DNA from: Acidimicrobiaceae bacterium
Lineage (GTDB): Bacteria > Actinomycetota > Acidimicrobiia > Acidimicrobiales > UBA8190
Length of the DNA stretch: 32,345 nt
Assembly: GCA_003139255.1 (NCBI GenBank)
Contig: PLIG01000225.1
Location: 36,852 to 69,196 of the forward strand
Direction: 5' to 3'
Below are positions 1 to 7,802 of this stretch, one piece after another (the first letter of the stretch is position 1; the number at the start of each line of letters is the position of its first letter). Made by a program: the position numbers and the translations under genes. Below the pieces are notes generated by a model, which saw only the letters and a list, made by a program, of their open reading frames with translations, had not been told where the DNA came from and searched no databases.

Positions 1-983
1 GGCAGGTGGCTGAGCACGTCGTTCGTGTTGCGTTTGGACTCGGCCACGTCGGGCTCGTCGAACGGGTCGATGCCCAGCACGTGAGCGCAGAGGGCTACCG
101 CCACCTCCCAGCGATAGAACTGCCCCCCCAGGTCTGCCGGCTCGTTGGGGTGCAGCTGGACCACATGCCGGTCGGGTCCTGTCTCGGGGACGGTGGTGGG
201 GACGGGCACGCAGCCTGTGCCCTGCTTGCCGGTCGACTCGGCGACGAGCTGCTCGACCCAGAGGCCGAACGCGCCGTAGGCATCGGGAAGCTCGACGGTC
301 AGCTTGTCTCTCCCCGCTCTGGCCTCTTCGCCCGTGGTCATGCCGAGAGCAGCAGCCTCGACCAGGTCGGTCGAAAGCGCGCGCGAGCACAGATCCGCGA
401 CGTCGTAGCCGATCAACGCTGCCGGGACCATGCCGAAGTACGAGAGCACCGAGTAACGACCCCCGATATCCGGAGGGTTCTCGAAGCACCGAGCGAACCC
501 GCGCTCGGCGGCGAGCTTGGCCAGTGGTGTGCCGGGGTCGGTCACTGCGGCATACCTCGAGGGGTCGGGCAACCGGGACCACGCGTGGGCGAGCAGCGCG
601 TTCGGCTCGAGCGTGGTGCCGGACTTCGAGGACACGAGCACGAAGGCGTCGGAGAAGTCGAGGGAGCTGACGGTGATGGGATGGGTGGTGTCACACACCA
701 CCAGCCGCCGTGGAGCGCCACTGTGATCGCCCGACTTCGCGACCCCGGCGCCTTTTGCCGCTCCGAGCACTGCCGGACCCAGCGACGAGCCCCCCATCCC
801 GAGCAGCACGACCGTTTGCTGGTCGACGGTGCGGGTCCATTCGTGAATGTTGGCCGCTTCCGCCTCTATTCGCCTGGGAACCTCGAGCCAGCCGAGGCGT
901 GTGGGGGACACGTTGTTCGCCGGCCACAAGCTCCGGTCGCGCGCTTCGAGGCGGGCAAGGAGAGCCGGGGCGTCCTCGCTCAT
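1..983 (-). CDS. pgi: Glucose-6-phosphate isomerase, tal-associated type (3' end beyond window)
   Basis: Interconverts glucose-6-phosphate and fructose-6-phosphate. The frame is open from ATG at 983 to the window edge, so the C-terminus is missing. My reading gives the sugar-isomerase (SIS) signatures VLLGMGGSSLGP near residue 60, SSKSGTTLEPN, GGRYSVLSYFGMVPAALIG, WVEQLVAESTGKQGTG and FYRWEVAVALCAHVLGIDPF. These match the short isomerase found as the C-terminal half of bifunctional transaldolase/phosphoglucose isomerase proteins. Here it is a separate gene: its ATG overlaps the tal stop as ATGA, so translation is probably coupled. It is the last visible gene of the minus-strand tkt-tal-pgi operon. 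The opposite strand has a long open frame that I regard as a shadow. Confidence 0.9.
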   Translation of the reverse strand, partial: MSEDAPALLARLEARDRSLWPANNVSPTRLGWLEVPRRIEAEAANIHEWTRTVDQQTVVLLGMGGSSLGPAVLGAAKGAGVAKSGDHSGAPRRLVVCDTTHPITVSSLDFSDAFVLVSSKSGTTLEPNALLAHAWSRLPDPSRYAAVTDPGTPLAKLAAERGFARCFENPPDIGGRYSVLSYFGMVPAALIGYDVADLCSRALSTDLVEAAALGMTTGEEARAGRDKLTVELPDAYGAFGLWVEQLVAESTGKQGTGCVPVPTTVPETGPDRHVVQLHPNEPADLGGQFYRWEVAVALCAHVLGIDPFDEPDVAESKRNTNDVLSHL

Positions 984-2149
984 TGCCGTGATCTCGGGCG
1001 GCTCGACGTGAGAACCTGCGCCTTGTCCGTAAGGACTTGCATGACCTCTTCGAAGGACTTGGTGAAGCTGGCCACACCCTGAGCCTCGAGGGTGAGCGCC
1101 ACGTCCGCCATGTCCACCCCGAGCTCGCCGAGACGGTCCAGGACACACCTGGCTTCGTCGGGATCGGCGTCGACGGTTCTGGACACGGTGCCGTGGTCCA
1201 AGAAGGCCTCGACCGTCTGGTCGGGCATGGTGTTGACCGTATCGGGGCCTATGAGAGTGTCCACGTAGGCGAGATCGGGATAGGCAGGGTCCTTCGTCGA
1301 GGTCGAGGCCCACAGAGGCCGTTGCACCCTGGCGCCCTTCGCAGCAAGGGCGTTCCAGCGTGGCCCCGAGAACCGGCTCTTGAAGAGCTCATAGGCGGTC
1401 CGTGCCTGCGCGACGGCGGCCTTGCCACGCATGGCGAGGGCCTCGCTTTGCGGACGGTCTTTGCCGTCTACGCCTTGGTCGTCGCGGCCGCGGTCCACCA
1501 GTTGTTCGAGGCGTCGGTCCACCTCGGTGTCGACCCGGCTGACGAAGAAAGAGGCCACGCTGTGCACTGCCGAGAGGTCCTCGGCTCCTGACTCGATGAG
1601 GTCCTCGAGCCCTCCCAGGTAGGCCTCGATGACCTCGAGGTAGCGCTCCACGCTGAAGAGCAGCGTGATGTTGATGTTTCGCCCTTCGCCGATCATTGCT
1701 CGGATCGCCGGGAGCCCCTCGGCGGTCCCGGGTATCTTCACGTACAGGTTCGGCCGAGCGATGAGCTCGTGCAGACGCCTGGCCGCTTCGATGGTGGGCT
1801 CGGTGTCGTAGGCCAAAGCCGGTGCAACCTCGATGGAGACGAACCCGTCGGTTCCCCGCGACGCGTCGTAGACCGGGCGAAGCACGCCGAGCGCGTCGAC
1901 GATGTCTGTGATCGTCATCTCCCAGTAGGCCTCTTCGACGCTGTGGCTCGCCAAGAGGTCCTCGAATTGCTCGTCGTAGTCCTGGCCAGACTCGATCGCC
2001 TTCGCGAAGATGGTCGGGTTCGAGGTCACCCCCCGGATGCCCTTGTAGACGAGGTCGGCCAGTGTCGCGTCGCGCAAGGCGTCGCGGCGGATGTTGTCGA
2101 TCCACGGGCTTTGTCCCTGCTGCTCGTAGAGATCGTGCAGCGTCGTCAT
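980..2149 (-). CDS. tal: Transaldolase
   Basis: Transfers a dihydroxyacetone unit between sugar phosphates in the non-oxidative pentose phosphate pathway; cytosolic. The protein is 389 aa, the size of the long transaldolases of actinobacteria and cyanobacteria. It shows the family N-terminus SPWIDNIRRDAL, the loop GIRGVTSNPTIFAKAI, the LYVKIPGTAEGLPAI segment carrying the Schiff-base lysine region, NINITLLFSVERY, and late motifs RPLWASTSTKDPAYPDLAYVD and DTVNTMPDQTVEAFLDHG. The ATG at 2149 follows an AAGGAGA ribosome site and overlaps the tkt stop as ATGA. The reading frame stays open far upstream, but the homologous protein starts here. Its stop overlaps the pgi start. Confidence 0.95.
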   Translation of the reverse strand: MTTLHDLYEQQGQSPWIDNIRRDALRDATLADLVYKGIRGVTSNPTIFAKAIESGQDYDEQFEDLLASHSVEEAYWEMTITDIVDALGVLRPVYDASRGTDGFVSIEVAPALAYDTEPTIEAARRLHELIARPNLYVKIPGTAEGLPAIRAMIGEGRNINITLLFSVERYLEVIEAYLGGLEDLIESGAEDLSAVHSVASFFVSRVDTEVDRRLEQLVDRGRDDQGVDGKDRPQSEALAMRGKAAVAQARTAYELFKSRFSGPRWNALAAKGARVQRPLWASTSTKDPAYPDLAYVDTLIGPDTVNTMPDQTVEAFLDHGTVSRTVDADPDEARCVLDRLGELGVDMADVALTLEAQGVASFTKSFEEVMQVLTDKAQVLTSSRPRSRQ

Positions 2150-4182
2150 GGCGTTCTCCTTCCTCGCGCCTGCGCCGCTCCCGGGTGGGGCCCGTGCCCG
2201 GCCCTCCTCCATACGGCGCGGGCTCGATCGGCCACGTTGTTGGGCGTGTAGCCGAAATGAGCGAACAGTTCGGCGGCAGGTGCAGACGCACCGAAACGGT
2301 CGATGGCGACGACGTCGTCGGCGAAGCGCTCCCATCCGAGCGAGGCAGCAGCCTCCACGGCCAGTGTGGGAACGCCTTCGGGGAGGACACTGTCGCGATA
2401 GGCGGCGTCCTGGCGATCGAAGAGGTCCCACGAAGGGAGCGAGACAACCCTTGCGGCGATCCGTTCTTGCGCGTCCGCGTCGGCCAGCAGGGCGGCTGCC
2501 GCTAGGCACAAATGGACCTCGCTGCCCGAAGAGACTAGGAGGAGCTCGGGGACGCCGCCTGGCGCCTCGCGGAGCACGTACCCGCCTCGGCGGACGCCGT
2601 CGAAGGCCTCTGCGGTCCCCTCGAGCACCGGGATCGCCTGCCGCGAAAGAACGAGGCCGGTGGGCCCGTCGGAGTCGACTGCGATTCGCCAGGCGTGCAC
2701 GCACTCGTTGGCGTCTGCCGGCCGTATCAGGCGCAGCCCTGGCATCGCCCGCAACGAGGCCAGGTGCTCGACCGGTTGGTGAGTGGGGCCGTCCTCGCCG
2801 AGCCCGATCGAGTCGTGCGTCCACGAATAAATGACGTGTGCCTCGCTCAACGCGGCCAGGCGCACGGCGGGGCGCATGTAGTCGCTGAAGATGAAGAAGG
2901 TCCCTCCGATCGGCAGGACACCCCTGTGCAACGCAAGACCGTTCATGATCCCGCCCATGGCGTGCTCGCGTACTCCGTAGTGGACCTGGGTGCCCTGCGG
3001 GGATCGGGAGGACTGGTCGAGGGCGTCCTTGAGCTTCACGCCCGTGTTCCCCGTGAGGTCCGCCGATCCGACGAACAGGCCGGGGATCAGCTCGGCGGAC
3101 GCGTCGATGCACTGGTTGATCGCCCGGCGTGTCGCGAGCTGCGTGCCAGGCTCGAAGGTCGGCAGCTTCTGGGCCCAACCTTCGAGCCCGCGCCCGGCCT
3201 GGCAGGCGTCCCACACGGCGTGGTCGCCGTCCCAGAGGTCGAAGCGGTCGTTCCACCTCCGACGCCACTTCCGACCGCGCGTGACGCAGCGTCGATAGAA
3301 CTGGAGGACCTCTTCGGGTACCCAGAAGCGCTCGTCGGGCGGCAGCCCGAGGATCTCCTTGGTTCTGCGGACCTCGTCCTCCCCGAGGGGGTCCCCGTGC
3401 GCTGCAGCGCTGTCCATCTTCCCCGGCGACGGCCAGCCGATGTGGCTACGAAGCACGATCATCGACGGTCTGTTTTCGACGGCCATCGCCCGGCGCAGCG
3501 CCGCCTCGAGCGCTTCGGTGTCGTTTGCGACCTCGCCGATGTCCTCGGTATGCCAGCCGTAGGCTTCGAAGCGCATGGGAACGTCGTCGGAGTACGCGAG
3601 CTCGGTAGGGCCATCGATCGAGATGTGGTTGTCGTCGTACACGTAGACGAGTCGTCCCAGCCCGAGATGGCCCGCCAGCGAAGCTGCCTCGTGGCTGACT
3701 CCTTCTTCGAGGTCGCCGTCGGAGCAGATGACGAAGGTGTGATGGTCCACCAGCTCGGGACCGAAGCGGGCGCGTAGCCATCGCTCGGCGAGAGCGAGCC
3801 CGACCCCGTTGGCTACGCCTTGGCCGAGCGGGCCGGTAGTCACCTCCACGCCTGCGGTGAGATGGAGCTCGGGGTGCCCGGGTGTCCGGCTGTGCCATTG
3901 TCGGAACTGTTCGAGGTCATCGAGCTCGAGGCCGTACCCGGTCAGGAACAGCATCGAGTAGAGAAGGATCGAGGCATGCCCTGCCGACAGGACGAAGCGG
4001 TCGCGATCGGGCCAGCTCGGGTCGCTGGGGTCGTGGCGCAAGACCCGCGTGAAGAGGACATGCGCAAGCGGAGCAAGGGCCATTGCGGTGCCGGGGTGCC
4101 CCGAGTTGGCCCTCTGGGGCGCGTCCATGGCCAGCCCCCTCACGACATTGATCCCGAGCTGTTCGAGGTCTGGGTCCTCCAC
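2146..4182 (-). CDS. tkt: Transketolase
   Basis: Thiamine-diphosphate enzyme that moves two-carbon units between ketose and aldose phosphates. The 678-aa protein has the N-terminal signature RANSGHPGTAMALAPLAHVLF, the ThDP/metal motif ICSDGDLEEGVSHEAASLAGHLGL with NHISIDG downstream, then VHYGVREHAMGGIMNGLALH (the catalytic glutamate region) and HDSIGLGEDGPTHQPVEHLASLRAMPGL of the pyrimidine-binding domain. The start is GTG at 4182, giving the expected N-terminus; the ribosome site is weak. It is the first gene of tkt-tal-pgi, coupled to tal by an ATGA overlap. A basic stretch RRCVTRGRKWRRRWNDRF lies between the two catalytic domains. Confidence 0.96.
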   Translation of the reverse strand: MEDPDLEQLGINVVRGLAMDAPQRANSGHPGTAMALAPLAHVLFTRVLRHDPSDPSWPDRDRFVLSAGHASILLYSMLFLTGYGLELDDLEQFRQWHSRTPGHPELHLTAGVEVTTGPLGQGVANGVGLALAERWLRARFGPELVDHHTFVICSDGDLEEGVSHEAASLAGHLGLGRLVYVYDDNHISIDGPTELAYSDDVPMRFEAYGWHTEDIGEVANDTEALEAALRRAMAVENRPSMIVLRSHIGWPSPGKMDSAAAHGDPLGEDEVRRTKEILGLPPDERFWVPEEVLQFYRRCVTRGRKWRRRWNDRFDLWDGDHAVWDACQAGRGLEGWAQKLPTFEPGTQLATRRAINQCIDASAELIPGLFVGSADLTGNTGVKLKDALDQSSRSPQGTQVHYGVREHAMGGIMNGLALHRGVLPIGGTFFIFSDYMRPAVRLAALSEAHVIYSWTHDSIGLGEDGPTHQPVEHLASLRAMPGLRLIRPADANECVHAWRIAVDSDGPTGLVLSRQAIPVLEGTAEAFDGVRRGGYVLREAPGGVPELLLVSSGSEVHLCLAAAALLADADAQERIAARVVSLPSWDLFDRQDAAYRDSVLPEGVPTLAVEAAASLGWERFADDVVAIDRFGASAPAAELFAHFGYTPNNVADRARAVWRRAGHGPHPGAAQARGRRTP

Positions 4183-4291
4183 GACGCCACCGTACCTGCT
4201 GTCCTCGCCCGCTCAGCGCCCGTCTCGCGGCCAGCACCGTGTGGGTCAGGTCCTAGAACGACTCGTCATCGAGGTGGAGCCGGGTCCCCGA

Positions 4292-5458
4292 TCAGATCGG
4301 GATAGCCCTCGGGTCCCGAAGGAGCGCTATCGACGCGGTGAAGCCGTGCAGGAAGTTACGCCCGCCGACGGGACCGATCTCACCGGCTGCGAAGAACCCA
4401 GCGGTGGGAAGTCGACCGATCGAGTCGGCCAGCACTCCCACGTCGTGGTGAGGCTCTTCGAACATCCGCGTCCCCCTACCGTTGCAGGTGAACACGAGCG
4501 CGGCGTCGGCTCGCCGGCCTTCGAGCATCAAGCGGAGGTCTTCGTCGGCGGATCGCGCGTCACGCAGGTGGAACTGGACCGTCGTTCCGACCGGCATCAT
4601 TTCGCTCACTGCCAGAGCACCGACCTGTCGGTCCGCACCGATCACGTTGCGCACGAGGAAGTCGCCGCGATCGAAACGCTCACGGTGCTCGTCGATCACG
4701 CGGCCGACGTGCAGGCCTCCCGTGTCGAGCAGGCCGAGCTCCTCCTTCGACAACGAGTGATGCGCCTGAGCCACGAGCCGCTCGAGTGCAGGACGACCTG
4801 CGAGCTCGACTATGACGTTGCGCTCAGCCTTGGTGACCACTAGGGGATCGCCGAACGGGCGGCATCCTTGAGAAACGACGGTCTCGACCTCGACGCCGGG
4901 TCCGAGGATTACGCCGACGGCGCCTGAGCTCGTCACCCGGCGACCACTGGCCAGGCGGTTGCCGCCCGGGCCCCGGGCGGCGGAGGCCATTCCCCCCACG
5001 ACCGGGAGACCCGGGTGGCGGGTAGCGATCCGGTCCAGGAATTGCTCGACCGGGAAGCTGTATGGGTCTGCCACGACCAGGAGGGCCTGCGGGTCGAAGG
5101 GAATGTCGACGGGCCATCCCGAGGCCGCTGTCGCATCGAAGGCTCCGTCGACGCTTGCCTCGAGCAGAAGGGGAAGCAACGGACCGGTGCGGGCTGCGAA
5201 CAGCGAGACCGCTGCGGATCGCTCCACCTCGCGATAGGGGCCGACGACCGATTCTGCGGCGCAGCCCAGTAGGACCAGGGGACTGAGCACTTCGTCGATC
5301 GCGGCGGCCGCGTCCTCGAGAACGCCGGCGTGCGGAGGAGTGACGAACACCAGTGCCAGGTCCGGGCGTTCGCCCAGGCTCTCGAGGACAGCCCCGGCCA
5401 CCTCTCCCACAGCGTGAGCGGTGACTGGGTGCTCGCTCATGCCCGCGGCGAACGGCAT
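4292..5458 (-). CDS. FIST-domain protein (FIST_N plus FIST_C)
   Basis: FIST domains are predicted small-ligand sensor modules, often linked to signal transduction. The 388-aa product reads through a FIST_N region with LALVFVTPPHAG, LLGCAAESVVG and LPVVGGMASA, then a C-terminal domain with GAVGVILGPGVEV, SQGCRPFGDPLVVTKAE, FLVRNVIGADRQVGALAVSEM, ALVFTCNGRGTRMF and TAGFFAAGEIGPVGGRNFLHGFTAS. That last Cys-containing and FFAAGEIGP pair is typical of FIST_C. The ATG at 5458 is preferred because upstream in-frame sequence is Arg-rich and unlike the family; ATG 5440 is also possible. No kinase or cyclase is fused. It lies 109 bases upstream of tkt on the same strand and is divergent from the membrane-protein genes. 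Confidence 0.88.
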   Translation of the reverse strand: MPFAAGMSEHPVTAHAVGEVAGAVLESLGERPDLALVFVTPPHAGVLEDAAAAIDEVLSPLVLLGCAAESVVGPYREVERSAAVSLFAARTGPLLPLLLEASVDGAFDATAASGWPVDIPFDPQALLVVADPYSFPVEQFLDRIATRHPGLPVVGGMASAARGPGGNRLASGRRVTSSGAVGVILGPGVEVETVVSQGCRPFGDPLVVTKAERNVIVELAGRPALERLVAQAHHSLSKEELGLLDTGGLHVGRVIDEHRERFDRGDFLVRNVIGADRQVGALAVSEMMPVGTTVQFHLRDARSADEDLRLMLEGRRADAALVFTCNGRGTRMFEEPHHDVGVLADSIGRLPTAGFFAAGEIGPVGGRNFLHGFTASIALLRDPRAIPI

Positions 5459-5617
5459 CGAACCTGACGCTAATGCGGCACTCGCACACCGGTCACGGCG
5501 CCGTCGGTGCTTGCCAGCATGCGCCGTCGCGGGGGAGGATGGCGGCCCACAGCGGCGACTAGGAGAGACGTGGCGCACGGTGGTGGCAAGGAAGCTGGAG
5601 GTCGAGCCCATCGCGGC

Positions 5618-5947
5618 ATGAGCGCTGCCGGGGGCGACTTCTTCCGGCTGGTCGTCGACTACGCGAAGCAGGAGACGCTCGGTCCCGTGAAGGGCCTCGC
5701 GCGCTTCGTGGCATTCGGCATTTTCGGGTCCATCGTGCTGTCAGTGGGAGTCATCGTCCTTCTGATGGCCGTCCTGCGGGTTCTCCAGACCGAGACGGGC
5801 ACCACCTTCGGTGGCAAGCTTTCTTGGCTGCCCTACGTGATCACCGCGGGTGCAGCGCTGGTGGTGGCCGGACTGGCCGGATGGCGCATCACCAAGGGCG
5901 CCGCCGCGCGAACGGCACGACGGTCCGACGACGAACGGAGGAGCTGA
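5618..5947 (+). CDS. Small two-helix membrane protein, holin-X/DUF1469-like
   Basis: The 109-aa protein has an amphipathic start (FFRLVVDYAKQETLGPVKGLARF) and two hydrophobic segments, about residues 29-55 (AFGIFGSIVLSVGVIVLLMAVL) and 73-92 (LPYVITAGAALVVAGLAGW), with a basic tail. This plan is shared by the actinobacterial putative holin-X / phage-holin family; the name does not imply a lytic role. ATG 5618 is chosen because it begins the conserved-looking amphipathic helix. The upstream in-frame extension is Arg/Gly-rich and unlikely to be translated. It opens a compact three-gene plus-strand group, with the next start 1 base after its stop codon. No ribosome site is clear. Confidence 0.7.
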   Translation: MSAAGGDFFRLVVDYAKQETLGPVKGLARFVAFGIFGSIVLSVGVIVLLMAVLRVLQTETGTTFGGKLSWLPYVITAGAALVVAGLAGWRITKGAAARTARRSDDERRS

Positions 5948-5948
5948 G

Positions 5949-6155
5949 GTGACGGCGACGGCGAGGATCACGCGCGACGACTTGGAGAGGAAGTTGCGCG
6001 ATATCTCGGGCGACCTCGAAAACACGGTCGAGTCACAGCGGCCGAAACTGTTGGCCGGGGCGGTGATCGGGGTGCTCGTGATCGGGGTGCTTGCGTACCT
6101 GCTGGGCCGCCGCCGCGGCCGAAAGCCCGTCATCGTCGAGCTGAGGAGGGTTTGA
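5949..6155 (+). CDS. Small single-pass membrane protein
   Basis: A 68-aa protein starting at GTG 5949 behind a GGAGG sequence at about 5938, one base after the stop of the preceding gene. The N-terminal 30 residues are charged and helical (ITRDDLERKLRDISGDLENTVESQ). One membrane helix follows (LLAGAVIGVLVIGVLAYLLG, about residues 36-55) and then a very basic stretch RRRGRKP, which predicts a cytoplasmic side for that end. The family is not known to me by function. Its position within a tight group of small membrane genes suggests a shared envelope role, which is an inference. Confidence 0.75.
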   Translation: MTATARITRDDLERKLRDISGDLENTVESQRPKLLAGAVIGVLVIGVLAYLLGRRRGRKPVIVELRRV

Positions 6156-6370
6156 TGGACCGTCTGCTCGGCCAGGTGGTGTCGCGGGCGTTGCATCGTG
6201 GAATGCGAGGAGAACCGTTGTGGCTTGCGGTAGGCGTGGGGGTTTGGGTGTGGCGCCGGGCGCGACATCCAGCGCCTCGGACCGTCTGGAGCGGAAGAGT
6301 CCGGCCCGGCCAGCAACTGCTCGTCACCGTGCCGGACCTCCGAGCCAAGAGCATGACGGAGCAGGCCTGA
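6155..6370 (+). CDS. Small hypothetical protein, weakly hydrophobic
   Basis: A 71-aa frame beginning at ATG 6155, which overlaps the previous stop (TGATG) and follows a GAGGAGGG ribosome site. It has one mildly hydrophobic segment, LWLAVGVGVWVWRRA near residues 22-36, then a basic, proline-containing C-terminal half. The spacing and ribosome site argue for a real gene coupled to its neighbour. I do not recognise a family. Confidence 0.6.
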   Translation: MDRLLGQVVSRALHRGMRGEPLWLAVGVGVWVWRRARHPAPRTVWSGRVRPGQQLLVTVPDLRAKSMTEQA

Positions 6371-6431
6371 AAGTCTCTGGCGACGACGGAGAGGTGCTGG
6401 GCGTGCTCTGGAGCCTGGCCTCAGAGAAACG

Positions 6432-7223
6432 GTGACTCCTTCCTCGAAGGTGCCCCGTGGCCCACTGCTGGCCGCAGAGCACGTCTTGCTCATCGATCAG
6501 AAACAGCGCGGCTACCTCACGACGCTCGCATCCGGCCAGATCTTCCACACCCATGCAGGCATGGTCGCCCATGACGACGTGATCGGCCTGGCAGAGGGGT
6601 CGCAGGTGCTGACGTCAACGGGGCGGCGCTTCTTGGTGGTGCGGCCAACGCTGGCGGACGTCGTGTTGAAGATGCCTCGTGGCGCGCAGGTGATCTACCC
6701 GAAAGACCTTGGGGCGATACTGCTGGCTGCCGACGTGGGGCCGGGAATGCGCGTGCTCGAGGCCGGAGTCGGCTCGGGGGCGTTGTCCATGGCGATGCTG
6801 CGCGCCGGCGCGCAGGTGCTGGGGTACGAGATCCGGGCCGACTTCGCCAGACGTGCCCGAGCCAACGTCGTCGAGTGGGTCGGCGAGGCGCCGTACGACG
6901 TGGTCGAGCGCGATGTCTACGAGGGCATCGAAGAACGCGACCTCGACCGGGTCGTCCTCGACCTCCCCGAACCCTGGCGGGTACTTCCTCACGCAGAAAA
7001 GGCCCTCCGCCCCGGAGGTATCCTCCTTGCCTACCTGCCTACGATCAACCAGGTATCGGTACTTCGGGCCGTCATGGCCCGGAGCCGCTTCGCAATGGCA
7101 GAGACATCCGAGCTGTTGCGCCGCACCTGGCACGTGGAGGAGCGGTCCGTGCGTCCCGACCACCGGATGGTGGCACACACCGGCTTTCTCACCACCGCCA
7201 GGCTGCTCGCGCCGCCCGGCTGA
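6432..7223 (+). CDS. trmI: tRNA (adenine(58)-N1)-methyltransferase TrmI
   Basis: Methylates A58 in the T-loop of tRNA using S-adenosylmethionine. The 263-aa length fits bacterial TrmI. The N-terminal domain contains RGYLTTLASGQIFHTHAGMVAHDDVIG. The Rossmann methyltransferase begins with VLEAGVGSGALSMAMLRAG (SAM motif I, residues 108-126), followed by YEIRADFARRARANV and the catalytic-region motif RVVLDLPEPWRVL, then LLAYLPTINQVSVL. The start is GTG 6432. The gene stands ahead of the proteasome ATPase, as in Mycobacterium tuberculosis (Rv2118c near mpa). It converges on the ferredoxin gene with 13 bases between stops. Confidence 0.95.
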   Translation: MTPSSKVPRGPLLAAEHVLLIDQKQRGYLTTLASGQIFHTHAGMVAHDDVIGLAEGSQVLTSTGRRFLVVRPTLADVVLKMPRGAQVIYPKDLGAILLAADVGPGMRVLEAGVGSGALSMAMLRAGAQVLGYEIRADFARRARANVVEWVGEAPYDVVERDVYEGIEERDLDRVVLDLPEPWRVLPHAEKALRPGGILLAYLPTINQVSVLRAVMARSRFAMAETSELLRRTWHVEERSVRPDHRMVAHTGFLTTARLLAPPG

Positions 7224-7236
7224 GAAGCCGACGAAG

Positions 7237-7473
7237 TCAGCTTTGTTCGATGAAGATGCACTCCCCGGGGCACTCCTCGGCCGCTTCGGTCACGGCATCC
7301 TCGAGATCCTCGGGCACAAAGGCTATGCTTGCTGAGCCGCCCGGGTCGTTCTTCACCTGGTCGGATTCCTTGACGTAGGCGAGGCCGTCGTCAAGCAGGG
7401 TGAACACAGCCGGCGCGATCTCCTCGCACAGGCCGTCCCCGGTGCACAGATCCTGGTCGATCCAGACCTTCAT
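7237..7473 (-). CDS. Small ferredoxin, 3Fe-4S or Asp-ligated 4Fe-4S type
   Basis: Predicted soluble one-electron carrier of 78 aa. The cluster signature is C10-T-G-D13-G-L-C16 with C68-P later. The usual second cysteine of a CxxCxxC motif is replaced by Asp13, a pattern seen in 3Fe-4S ferredoxins that serve cytochromes P450 and in some aspartate-ligated 4Fe-4S clusters. An extra Cys72 follows in CPGEC. ATG 7473 is preferred over an upstream in-frame start because MKVWIDQDLC is the normal beginning. No P450 or reductase is visible nearby, so the partner is unknown. Confidence 0.88.
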   Translation of the reverse strand: MKVWIDQDLCTGDGLCEEIAPAVFTLLDDGLAYVKESDQVKNDPGGSASIAFVPEDLEDAVTEAAEECPGECIFIEQS

Positions 7474-7802
7474 CGGTTCGCCTCTCGCCTGGTGCTCAGG
7501 CACGCCGTTTCGGACGGTAACGACGCGCGAATCAGGGTGTCAACTGTCTCCACCGCGGCTACCGATGCGCGCCATGTCCCGGTGTGCACTGCCTGTCGCC
7601 GCCCAAGGGCCGCCCAGGTGCGCCATCGAGCAAGCTTACCGTTCGTCGCTGCGCGCTCGGGTCGTGACCGCGCCGGCGCGAGCACGCAGGAGAACGAGGT
7701 TAAGAACCTGGAGGCCGAAGCGCCGACGCGCACGTCCGACGTCAGGGCGCGCTCTGTCGGGAGCGCGGGAGTGTAGGGTCCCGACAGGAGGTTACAGCTA
7801 GC
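7474..7802. other. Divergent intergenic region between ferredoxin and arc
   Basis: No convincing gene is seen here. The 329 bases should hold the promoters of the ferredoxin (leftward) and of the arc-dop-pup-prcBA operon (rightward). The right end contains overlapping inverted repeats and an AGGAGG ribosome site at 7786-7791. I cannot assign -35/-10 boxes with confidence. Confidence 0.5.
7749..7785 (+). promoter_or_regulatory. Two competing hairpins ahead of the arc ribosome site
   Basis: GCGCTC (7749-7754) can pair with GAGCGC (7761-7766) across a 6-base loop. GTCGGGA (7756-7762) can pair perfectly with TCCCGAC (7779-7785). The two share bases 7761-7762, so they are mutually exclusive, and the second ends immediately before AGGAGG. 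Either a folded leader or a protein operator is possible; function is inferred only. Confidence 0.4.

Noticed and set aside
6-1082. 358-codon plus-strand open frame
   Set aside because: It lies opposite pgi, whose minus-strand translation shows clear isomerase motifs; the plus-strand product has no recognisable pattern.
2150-3268. Long in-frame upstream extension of transaldolase
   Set aside because: The extension is Arg-rich shadow of transketolase; the conserved transaldolase N-terminus and its ribosome site are at 2149.
4287-4301. CCCGATC-A-GATCGGG symmetrical sequence over the FIST stop
   Set aside because: The centre is one base, so only a short stem is possible, and no T-run follows; likely chance.
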